Assembly (NCBI GenBank): GCA_016296435.1
Contig: JAEDJI010000016.1
Span: 1-17,312 of the forward strand
Origin: Bacilli bacterium
GTDB lineage: Bacteria > Bacillota_I > Bacilli_A > RF39 > UBA660
Length of the DNA stretch: 17,312 nucleotides
Direction: 5' to 3'
This document shows positions 1-6,071 of this stretch, piece by piece. How positions within the stretch are numbered: the stretch's first letter is position 1; each line of letters begins with the position of its first letter. A program made the translations under genes and the position numbers. A model generated the notes under the pieces. It did not search any database. It saw only the letters and a program-made list of their open reading frames with translations, and was not told the origin of the DNA.

Positions 1-20
1 AATAACACTTTTTTTTAAAT

Positions 21-50
21 AAAAAAAGGTAAGATATAAATTAACTTACC
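21..50 (-). terminator. Intrinsic terminator of the SipW operon
   Basis: Read on the minus strand, GGTAAG and CTTACC pair across an 11-base loop, followed at once by seven T. It lies 34 bases beyond the stop of the last gene of the left operon, which fits a Rho-independent end for the 2596-to-84 transcription unit. Confidence 0.8.
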
Positions 51-83
51 ATTATTTAAATTATAGTAATAAGACAAAAATTA

Positions 84-545
84 TTATTTAGATTTTCCAG
101 TTAAGTTTTTTTTAGCTTCTTTTTTACCAAACAAATCACCAATAATAAACAAAATATTTGAAGCAAACACAATATATAACATTGAATCAATCATTGCAAG
201 ATTATCAGCCAAATAAGCAGAATTATAAGAAATATTATATTTATAATAAATCAACATATTAGTATCAAATTTAGCTCTTAACCCTATCAAAACAACAACT
301 ATTAAGATAAGAAAAGTACCAAAATTAAATAATAAATTTTCGCTACAGCTTTTCTTACTAACAAACAAATTAATAATAAAAACCATAAAAACTAAAACAA
401 ATGGAAGTAAAACACTAATAGATTCAGATAAAGATTTTTCTAATCTTTGATAAGTAAACATAATTCCCATGAAAATCAATAAAAAAGCTATCACAATTAA
501 AATATATCTTAAGAAAAAGAACACTTTAGAAAATATATTACTCAT
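84..545 (-). CDS. Unrecognised polytopic membrane protein, last gene of SipW operon
   Basis: I do not recognise a family. The 153-residue protein is very hydrophobic, with about four membrane segments (roughly residues 8-30, 44-64, 72-93 and 124-143) and a lysine-rich C-terminal tail that is probably cytoplasmic. The start is ATG at 545, eight bases after GGAGGTGGGTCAA begins to offer a ribosome binding site. That site lies inside the upstream gene, and the two genes overlap by 8 bases, so translation is probably coupled. An upstream in-frame start would lack a good ribosome binding site. The gene closes an operon with a signal peptidase and a TasA-like protein, so a role in export, anchoring or assembly of that product is plausible but only inferred from position. 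Confidence 0.7.
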   Translation of the reverse strand: MSNIFSKVFFFLRYILIVIAFLLIFMGIMFTYQRLEKSLSESISVLLPFVLVFMVFIINLFVSKKSCSENLLFNFGTFLILIVVVLIGLRAKFDTNMLIYYKYNISYNSAYLADNLAMIDSMLYIVFASNILFIIGDLFGKKEAKKNLTGKSK

Positions 546-1227
546 TTGACCCACCTCCAAAAGCATCAGAATACCAAGTACACAAATCTAAAATAAGTGA
601 TGAAACTAAATCGTAATTTCTCAAAGTGAAATCAGTGTCACTTCTCAAATCATCAAAAATTGAAAATCTGTTCATTTCGCTAGTAAACGAATAAGAATTA
701 GTATTTAGAGATTTCTTTTCCATATAATTAGAATTACTTATAACAACATTAAATACTTTATCATAATTTGTAATCATAGCATCAAAACTAGATTTAATAT
801 TAGGATTAGAATCAATATAAGGTTTAGTATTATATTTTAATAAATTGTTACATTCAGAATTAATTTTAGTATACAAATAATTCATATTAACATATGTATC
901 ATAATATTTAAAACTATGTATTCCTGAATTTTTATATAAATTAGCATCTTTATACGCATCAATACATTTATTAATAGAAATTTTTACTGCCCTAGCAGCA
1001 TCAGATTTGCCTGCACTAACCTTAGATACATCAAGAGACAGTAGTCTTTCAGCATTAGAAATATTATCCTTAATATTATTATAAGATACATTTTCATTAG
1101 TATCAATGTTATAAGTATGAGAAACTTCTCTATAATGATATAGATTAATTAGCAACAAAAATGAAGCCATCATAATACCTAACATTATAAGAATATTACC
1201 AAATAATTTTAAAAAATCTTTCATCAT
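538..1227 (-). CDS. Unrecognised protein with one N-terminal membrane anchor
   Basis: No family is recognised. The 229-residue protein has one hydrophobic segment near residues 9-30, then about 200 polar residues that look largely helical and are rich in Asn, Ser, Asp and Tyr. It ends in a short Gly-rich GGGSNE tail and has a few scattered cysteines. By the positive-inside rule (MMKDFLK before the segment) the large part should be outside the cell. The start overlaps the stop of the sipW-like gene as ATGA, behind AAGGAGAAAGAATT, so the pair is translationally coupled. A second ATG one codon later is equally possible. It could be an accessory or anchor for the secreted TasA-like proteins; this rests on operon position alone. 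Confidence 0.7.
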   Translation of the reverse strand: MMKDFLKLFGNILIMLGIMMASFLLLINLYHYREVSHTYNIDTNENVSYNNIKDNISNAERLLSLDVSKVSAGKSDAARAVKISINKCIDAYKDANLYKNSGIHSFKYYDTYVNMNYLYTKINSECNNLLKYNTKPYIDSNPNIKSSFDAMITNYDKVFNVVISNSNYMEKKSLNTNSYSFTSEMNRFSIFDDLRSDTDFTLRNYDLVSSLILDLCTWYSDAFGGGSNE

Positions 1228-1895
1228 AATTCTTTCTCCTTATTTATATCATTTTCTTCATTTAATTTTTTTGCAAGTTCTTCACGAGCAACATCAACTC
1301 TAGCACCCTTTTTAACCACAGATCTAGTTTTTTTACTAGCTATTTTAAATATTTTTAAAATATCATATACTACTACACCAAGACAAGGAATCAAAATAAC
1401 AGAAACCCATCCAAACTTAGATAACAAAAACTGTTGAATATATCCAGCTTTTGGTATTTTAAATAAAACCTTACCTAAAACATTATCTTCATTAACAGGA
1501 GCACTGTCAGGAGTCGGATTATTATCACCCTTAGTAGTATATTGCATCTTTCCATTCATTTCAATAGGATCCGAATATATTCTATGAGTAATAGTCTTTC
1601 CACTACTAATACTTGAAGTAGAAACAAATGTAATAACATCCCCTTTAAAATAAGCATCCTCTTTATACGTAATGATAATATCCCCTGGTTTTATTGTAGG
1701 ATACATACTTGGAGAAAGTATCGTATAAAAATTAAGTTTTACTTCTCCTAAATCTTTATTATTAGCAAGAATCTTTACCCTGACAACATAAACAAGTAAA
1801 AAAACCATTATAAACAAAAGTATTATAAATAAAGTTGAAGAAATAATTTTAGAAATTAATTTTAACTTCTTTTTCACTACTACCAACCCTTTCAT
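1224..1895 (-). CDS. sipW: SipW-like signal peptidase I (ER/archaeal type, S26B)
   Basis: This is a membrane-bound serine peptidase that removes signal peptides of a small set of exported proteins; in Bacillus, SipW processes TasA and TapA. It has an N-terminal membrane segment (about residues 15-38), the catalytic box LSPSMYPTIKPGD with Ser63, and then ITHRI with His103 in place of the Lys of bacterial-type signal peptidases. KGDNNPTPD supplies the acidic residue (Asp123 or Asp129), and a second membrane segment lies near residues 160-180. Ser/His instead of Ser/Lys defines the SipW subgroup. Three genes with SipW-type signal peptides lie directly upstream. The start is uncertain: ATG at 1895 overlaps the upstream stop (TGATG) but has a poor ribosome binding site, while GTG at 1877 follows AAAGG by ten bases. 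Confidence 0.9.
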   Translation of the reverse strand: MKGLVVVKKKLKLISKIISSTLFIILLFIMVFLLVYVVRVKILANNKDLGEVKLNFYTILSPSMYPTIKPGDIIITYKEDAYFKGDVITFVSTSSISSGKTITHRIYSDPIEMNGKMQYTTKGDNNPTPDSAPVNEDNVLGKVLFKIPKAGYIQQFLLSKFGWVSVILIPCLGVVVYDILKIFKIASKKTRSVVKKGARVDVAREELAKKLNEENDINKEKEL

Positions 1896-2596
1896 CAATA
1901 ACTATTAACAACAATTTTGCACTTAAATACTCTAGAAACACTATCAACAGCATAATCACTAGATAACCACATTCTAAAAGTATAATTATCAAAATTGTCA
2001 TCATTAATTTCATTCCTAATTAAAGTATACCCATTATTCTGTACTTTACTCTTAGGAAGTTCAGATATTCTATTAATAACCTTATCATTAATTTTAACTT
2101 CTTTTTGATTCTTAATCAAATAAATTTTAATATAATTAGGTTCGATGGTATTTTCATCGTTCAATACAAGTGATACTTCATAATTAGAGTAATCAGAACT
2201 CTTCTTTTTTGAAACATCACCATAATACTTTTCTGAAACATTAAATTCATACATTTCATTTTTACCAGTTAATTTCATTCCAACTTCATCAGACACTGGA
2301 TAAACATCAATCATATTAATATAATTACTATCATCTGAAAAAGAAAATAAAACTGAACCAGTAGTTATTGTATTATTTTTAATTGAATTAAAACGATCAG
2401 CCATTGAAAAGCACATAAAAGAAACAATAGATGTTAAAAATATAATAAATAATAATAACAAAAATAAAAGACGTTTATTATTATCAATATCTGGATGTAA
2501 AATGTCAAAGGCAACTTCATCAGCAACTCTAACTAACTCTTTATCAGAAGATATATCCAAAAGTTCTTCATCTTTATTATCTCTATCAGAATTCAT
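1895..2596 (-). CDS. TasA/camelysin-like protein with cytoplasmic N-terminal extension
   Basis: This 233-residue protein is a divergent relative of the two TasA-like proteins upstream. Residues 1-41 are charged and precede the hydrophobic segment (about 42-64), unlike a normal signal peptide. Then come the family features: NTITTGSVLFSFSD soon after the membrane segment (compare VITTGSVSLAI and SIKSGTVTMSF in the neighbours), a beta-rich body, FRMWLSSDYAVD near residue 207 (compare the WISDQ and WIAGDQ motifs), and a last strand ending KIVVNSY. The start ATG follows GGTGGTGAGATT. Because of the extension it may stay membrane-anchored, a role like that of the minor subunit or anchor TapA. That role is an inference; the family match is from visible motifs. 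Confidence 0.75.
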   Translation of the reverse strand: MNSDRDNKDEELLDISSDKELVRVADEVAFDILHPDIDNNKRLLFLLLLFIIFLTSIVSFMCFSMADRFNSIKNNTITTGSVLFSFSDDSNYINMIDVYPVSDEVGMKLTGKNEMYEFNVSEKYYGDVSKKKSSDYSNYEVSLVLNDENTIEPNYIKIYLIKNQKEVKINDKVINRISELPKSKVQNNGYTLIRNEINDDNFDNYTFRMWLSSDYAVDSVSRVFKCKIVVNSY

Positions 2597-2659
2597 AATC
2601 TCACCACCGACTACTACTATAACAATAGAATATCACAAATACAGAAAAAATAAAAGTAT

Positions 2660-2688
2660 TTTATAAAACATTTCTAAAAAAATGTCAA
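2660..2688 (-). promoter_or_regulatory. Sigma-A type promoter of the SipW operon
   Basis: On the minus strand a perfect -35 box TTGACA (2683-2688) and a -10 box TATAAA (2660-2665) are separated by 17 bases. The start of the first operon gene lies about 64 bases downstream. The operon therefore has its own promoter, separate from that of the two TasA-like genes upstream. Confidence 0.8.
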
Positions 2689-2722
2689 AAAGCAAAAAAA
2701 ATATTAAATTTTTATTATTTAC

Positions 2723-2758
2723 TAATATATAAAAATCAGCCTTTTACCTTATATATTA
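2723..2758. repeat. 10-bp perfect inverted repeat between the two secretion operons
   Basis: TAATATATAA (2723-2732) and TTATATATTA (2749-2758) are perfect inverted copies around a 16-base centre. They lie between the terminator of one unit and the -35 box of the next, about 35 bases upstream of that box. This may be an operator or an RNA hairpin, or chance in AT-rich DNA. Confidence 0.4.
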
Positions 2759-2767
2759 ATGAAAATT

Positions 2768-2797
2768 AAAAAAAGACCTTGCATATAGCAAAGTCTT
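2768..2797 (-). terminator. Intrinsic terminator after the TasA-like pair
   Basis: On the minus strand AAGACTTTGC pairs with GCAAGGTCTT (one G-U pair) around the loop TATAT, followed by a T run. It begins about 50 bases after the stop of the 257-residue protein gene. Confidence 0.85.
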
Positions 2798-2846
2798 ATT
2801 AAAAGTCTACCCTAACAAAAACATAGAGTCGCACTTAATTAATTCA

Positions 2847-3620
2847 TTAATATTGAGCAGCTGATACTTTAACTTTAAAACTAAATGTTTCTGATTGAGT
2901 TTCTTTAGTTTGAGTATTAGTCCATTGACCACCAGCAGCTTTACAAGTTTCTTCAGTTTCATTACCAGCAACTGTACAAGAATTAGTTGTTACATTGCCT
3001 GTAGATTCTTCTCCACCTTTTAATACAAATTGATCACTAATCCATGCATTAATAGTATAAGTTTTTTGATTTCCAGTAGTATTAATGATACCTTTATCAA
3101 ATACATAACTATTTAGCAAATAAGTATCTGGTTCAATTCCAGTCATTCCAGTATCACCAGCAGCATAACCTTTATTACCAGCAAAACTATTTAATGTTAC
3201 AGCAGTAGCAGTATCAGTTTGTCCAGCATTAGTATAATATTTGTTACTTCCGTCTTTGATAGCAACCTTTATCATACTATCAGTCAAATTAGTATTACCT
3301 TCAGTTAATTCAACAAAACCAACTTCATAATGAATATTCATCTCACCAGATAAATTAGCAGATAAAGTAAAGTTACCTGTAGCAACATCTTCACTAGAAC
3401 CAGCAATACCAGTTGCATCATCAACACCATAAACATTATCAAGTGTAAATAATGATTGTCCTTTCTTATCAATTGCTAAAGAAACTGAACCTGTTGTGAT
3501 TACATTTTCTTTAGTACCTTGTGCTGAAAAACTATACATAGCAAATGAAACACCAACAACAGCAATAACCAAAACTAGAACACCTAGAATTGATAAAATC
3601 ATAGTTTTATTATTTTCCAT
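2847..3620 (-). CDS. TasA/camelysin-like secreted protein with a two-cysteine insert
   Basis: This 257-residue protein has a SipW-type signal peptide: MENNKTM, then a hydrophobic core (about residues 7-28) ending SFAMYSFSAQG, where cleavage probably occurs. The family motif VITTGSVSLAI follows at about 40-50. A beta-rich, Gly/Thr/Asn-rich body ends in TYTINAWISDQF (about 187-198) and a last strand FSFKVKVS. Between these two lies an unusual segment with Cys215 and Cys226 (SCTVAGNETEETCKAAGG), absent from the two paralogues, which could form a disulfide loop. The ribosome binding site AAAGGAG precedes ATG. It shares a transcript with the 194-residue paralogue 24 bases upstream. It is probably a structural surface or matrix protein; in the known family, TasA forms fibres and camelysin is cell-surface associated. 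Confidence 0.85.
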   Translation of the reverse strand: MENNKTMILSILGVLVLVIAVVGVSFAMYSFSAQGTKENVITTGSVSLAIDKKGQSLFTLDNVYGVDDATGIAGSSEDVATGNFTLSANLSGEMNIHYEVGFVELTEGNTNLTDSMIKVAIKDGSNKYYTNAGQTDTATAVTLNSFAGNKGYAAGDTGMTGIEPDTYLLNSYVFDKGIINTTGNQKTYTINAWISDQFVLKGGEESTGNVTTNSCTVAGNETEETCKAAGGQWTNTQTKETQSETFSFKVKVSAAQY

Positions 3621-3644
3621 TATATTAAACTCCTTTCATTATTT

Positions 3645-4229
3645 TTACACGCCACCATTAACATTAACTCTTAAAGAATATTTAGAGTTAGAATTAATAG
3701 TGGAAGCATCTTGATCTCCAGCAATCCAAATTCTTAATCTGTAAGAATCAATTTTGCCAGTAGCAGTACCTGCATTATCAGTAGCATCAACAATTACGCC
3801 ATCTGGAAAATCACTAACTTTCTTACCAGATATTACAGAAGTATAATTGCCACCTGCTTCTAATTTTTGAAGATTAATAGCTATTTGATTGTCATTTAAT
3901 TCACCACTAATTTTAGCAACAGAAACTTTATATGGAATAACTGTTCCTTCTTTAGAAGTTTTTGTAACAACATCAAAATCGAAATATTCTCCATCATTAG
4001 TCAATTTTTGTAATGCATCAGCTTCACTCATTGGTAAAGCATCAGACAAAGCAATACCATTTGTCTTTTCTGAGAAACTCATAGTAACTGTTCCAGATTT
4101 AATAGAATTTTCACCAGTTATTTGATCATTTGAAGTAAATAATGCAAATGAAATACCAACAACTGCAACTATTAATATTGCAACTCCTAAAACAGTCAAT
4201 AAAATTTTCTTAGAATTATTGTCTTCCAT
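3645..4229 (-). CDS. TasA/camelysin-like secreted protein
   Basis: This 194-residue protein has a SipW-type signal peptide: MEDNNSKK, a hydrophobic core at about 9-29, then ISFALFTSNDQITGENSIKS, with cleavage probably near Ala29. The conserved SGTVTMSFSE begins near residue 45. The mature part is acidic and beta-rich, with YRLRIWIAGDQD (about 163-174) and a final strand YSLRVNV, the same two landmarks seen in the two paralogues. It has no cysteine. The start ATG follows a near-perfect AAAGGAGG, the strongest ribosome binding site in the left half, which fits a highly made structural protein. It is the first gene of a two-gene unit with its own promoter. The substrate relationship to the SipW-like peptidase downstream is inferred from the signal peptide and proximity. 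Confidence 0.87.
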   Translation of the reverse strand: MEDNNSKKILLTVLGVAILIVAVVGISFALFTSNDQITGENSIKSGTVTMSFSEKTNGIALSDALPMSEADALQKLTNDGEYFDFDVVTKTSKEGTVIPYKVSVAKISGELNDNQIAINLQKLEAGGNYTSVISGKKVSDFPDGVIVDATDNAGTATGKIDSYRLRIWIAGDQDASTINSNSKYSLRVNVNGGV

Positions 4230-4255
4230 AATATTTAACCTCCTTTACTATAACA

Positions 4256-4284
4256 ATGATAATATATTTTAAAAAATATTGCAA
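4256..4284 (-). promoter_or_regulatory. Promoter of the TasA-like gene pair
   Basis: On the minus strand TTGCAA (4279-4284) and TATCAT (4256-4261) are separated by 17 bases. Transcription would begin about 15-20 bases before the AGGAGG ribosome binding site of the 194-residue protein gene. Confidence 0.65.
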
Positions 4285-4330
4285 TATTTTTTTAAAATTT
4301 TTAAAAATATTTTACTGTTTAAAAATAAAT

Positions 4331-4359
4331 AAAAAAGCCAATAAAAATAATCTATTGAC
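4331..4359 (-). terminator. Intrinsic terminator overlapping the stop of the 3D-like gene
   Basis: On the minus strand GTCAATA pairs with TATTGGC (one G-U pair), followed by six T. The left arm begins inside the TAG stop codon of the gene, so little or no untranslated tail is left. Confidence 0.7.
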
Positions 4360-4955
4360 TAATATCCATATCTAACTATATCAAAAACGACATTATTCAC
4401 AGTTCTAACTGGAGACTTAGATCTTTGACTCTCTTTTAATAAATCAATCATCGAAGAATCAACACCCCTATCAAGAACTATAACATACATATTATCGTAA
4501 GCATCCAAATTAATTTTTAAAATACTACCACATGGTAACAATGTTGAAGCAGCAACAACTCTTATTTTACCATATTCTTTGTCATTGTAATATATATTTC
4601 CATTCTTAGCGTTTTGACCATTACATCCAAGATGTCCTCCACAAGAAGCACAATCTGGACCATAATGAACTAATTTTGCCTTAAAACTCGTAGGATAGCT
4701 CTTGGAATAAAAAACTGCTTCTTCCATACTATTATAAAATACTGGCTTCAATTGTTTTTCCAAAAGTTCAGATTGCCCACTTTTTAAATCAGAATACGTA
4801 AGTAAATCTTTATTATTATTATTAATTGTATTAAGACTCGATTCATCAGTCTCTAAAGCATACAATACACCAAAACCAGTAGATACAAATATGAATCCAA
4901 ATATGCCAAAAATACTCATCAATATTTTAAAAATATTTTTCTTTATATGATTCAA
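4359..4955 (-). CDS. Membrane-anchored 3D/double-psi barrel-like protein (YabE-like)
   Basis: This 198-residue protein has one membrane segment (about 8-33), a variable linker to about residue 90, and a C-terminal domain resembling the 3D domain of YabE and related cell-wall hydrolases. VHYGPDC opens the domain, IRVVAASTLLPCGSILKI matches the usual start of the barrel, and VLDRG (Asp162) and MIDLL (Asp171) occupy the places of the family aspartates. The standard VDP and DTGG motifs are not intact, and a Cys-rich stretch CASCGGHLGC (about 102-111) and Cys142 are unusual. The start is TTG, behind GAGGTG with seven bases between. It lies 29 bases after tatD, as yabE follows tatD (yabD) in Bacillus, which supports the call. 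Activity on peptidoglycan is a family-level inference. Confidence 0.7.
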   Translation of the reverse strand: MNHIKKNIFKILMSIFGIFGFIFVSTGFGVLYALETDESSLNTINNNNKDLLTYSDLKSGQSELLEKQLKPVFYNSMEEAVFYSKSYPTSFKAKLVHYGPDCASCGGHLGCNGQNAKNGNIYYNDKEYGKIRVVAASTLLPCGSILKINLDAYDNMYVIVLDRGVDSSMIDLLKESQRSKSPVRTVNNVVFDIVRYGY

Positions 4956-4984
4956 AACAAATCACCTCAACTACTAAAATAGTA

Positions 4985-5743
4985 TCATATTTCAACATCT
5001 AAGTCAAATAATCTAACAACATTATTACTGGTAATTTGTGCCACATCATTAACACCCATTCCCTTAATTAATGAAATTTTTTCTGCTATAACTTTAATAT
5101 TTTTTGGTTCATTTCTTTTACCTCTAAACGGCGATAAATAAGGAGAGTCAGTTTCTAAAATAATATGAGATAAATCTATATTTTTTACAACTTCAGCAAG
5201 TTTACTATTAGAAAAAGTGACAACCCCTCCTATTCCCAAATAAAAACCAAGTTTAATAAATTTATTAGCCATTTCTTCACTTCCAGAAAAACAATGAATC
5301 ACACCTATAACACCGCTGTCTTTCAAAATATTATAAGTATCTTGCATAGCATCTCTAGTATGAATAACAACAGGTAAATTGTATTTTTTTGCAATAGAAA
5401 TTTGCTTTTTAAATGCTTCTATTTGTAACTTTTTATCATCCTTACCATAATGATAATCCAAACCAATTTCTCCAATACCTATAATTTTATTCTTATTATT
5501 ACAAATTTGTTCTTCTAATAATAAAAAATCAGAATTATTTAATTTATTAACTTCACTAGGATGGTAGCCAACAGTCATAAATAAATTATCATATTTTTTG
5601 CAAAGTTCAACGTTAGAAATATTATCATCTTTGCTGCAACCGCCAAGAATCAAATACAAAACTCCCGAATCAATAGCCTCTTGTATAACTTTGTCAATAT
5701 CATCATATCCTTCATTAACCAAATGTAAATGTGTATCAAACAT
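4985..5743 (-). CDS. tatD: TatD family metal-dependent deoxyribonuclease
   Basis: This is a TIM-barrel metallohydrolase of the TatD/YcfH family, cytoplasmic 3'-5' nucleases linked to DNA repair and turnover. The 252 residues carry every family landmark: MFDTHLHL (His5 and His7), GEIGLDYHYG (Glu92 with GLDYH), VVIHTRDA (His128), GVIHCFSG (His150) and ILETDSPYLSP (Asp199). The length is usual. The start is ATG at 5743, behind GGAGGTGTACTT; an in-frame upstream extension runs into a hairpin and has no ribosome binding site. The order metG, (small gene), tatD, yabE-like matches the Bacillus metS-yabD-yabE order. Confidence 0.95.
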   Translation of the reverse strand: MFDTHLHLVNEGYDDIDKVIQEAIDSGVLYLILGGCSKDDNISNVELCKKYDNLFMTVGYHPSEVNKLNNSDFLLLEEQICNNKNKIIGIGEIGLDYHYGKDDKKLQIEAFKKQISIAKKYNLPVVIHTRDAMQDTYNILKDSGVIGVIHCFSGSEEMANKFIKLGFYLGIGGVVTFSNSKLAEVVKNIDLSHIILETDSPYLSPFRGKRNEPKNIKVIAEKISLIKGMGVNDVAQITSNNVVRLFDLDVEI

Positions 5744-5771
5744 AAGTACACCTCCAAAAAAATTATAACAT

Positions 5772-5799
5772 AAAAGCGGATGAACAATCATCCACCTTT
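5772..5799 (-). terminator. Hairpin after the 52-codon gene, possible terminator or attenuator
   Basis: On the minus strand a 12-bp stem (two G-U pairs) with a four-base loop TTGT starts one base after the stop of the small gene. Its 3' arm ends in TTTT, and a second T run follows nine bases later, just before the tatD ribosome binding site. It could end the small-gene transcript or attenuate tatD. Confidence 0.5.
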
Positions 5800-5800
5800 A

Positions 5801-5959
5801 TTATTCATCATCTGTTTCTACAAATACATATACACCATATAGCATAATCAGAAAATAAAAAAAATCTATAAAAGAATGCATACTAGTCAAATAAATCATA
5901 ACTAGTACAAAAACAACACTTATAATTACTGCATACCTCTTTAATCTTTCTGCAACCAT
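5801..5959 (-). CDS. Small membrane protein, 52 residues
   Basis: A short open frame between tatD and metG encodes 52 residues starting MVAERLKRYAVIISVV and ending VFVETDDE. ATG is preceded by AAAAAGGAGATAATT, an excellent ribosome binding site. The sequence has two hydrophobic stretches (about 9-24 and 31-47), a basic N-terminus and an acidic C-terminal tail, so it is probably a two-pass membrane hairpin protein. I know no family for it. A hairpin follows its stop codon directly. Good start signals, codon-like composition and the lack of any other gene in this gap support it as real. Confidence 0.6.
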   Translation of the reverse strand: MVAERLKRYAVIISVVFVLVMIYLTSMHSFIDFFYFLIMLYGVYVFVETDDE

Positions 5960-5994
5960 AATTATCTCCTTTTTGTTATTTTTACAGCACCTTA

Positions 5995-6000
5995 ATTATA
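5995..6000 (-). promoter_or_regulatory. Possible -10 box upstream of the small gene
   Basis: A perfect TATAAT on the minus strand lies about 36 bases upstream of the small gene start. No convincing -35 box is at 16-18 bases, so transcription may also come by read-through from metG. Confidence 0.35.
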
Positions 6001-6071
6001 AAACAATATTCGACAATATAAAACAAAAAAAGAGAAAAATATCAAATTTTACACTCCTTTTTTACACATTA

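Noticed and set aside
3496..4125. Open plus-strand frames opposite the TasA-like genes
   Set aside because: They lie antisense to well-supported genes with good ribosome binding sites, have no recognisable product and no start signals of their own.
5762..5767. TATAAT just upstream of the tatD ribosome binding site
   Set aside because: Transcription from it would begin at or inside the ribosome binding site and no -35 box is present.
6025..6063. A/T-only-type hairpin after metG as a terminator
   Set aside because: The ten-pair stem is mostly A-T with a 19-base loop and its T run is used up in the stem, so it is too weak to call.
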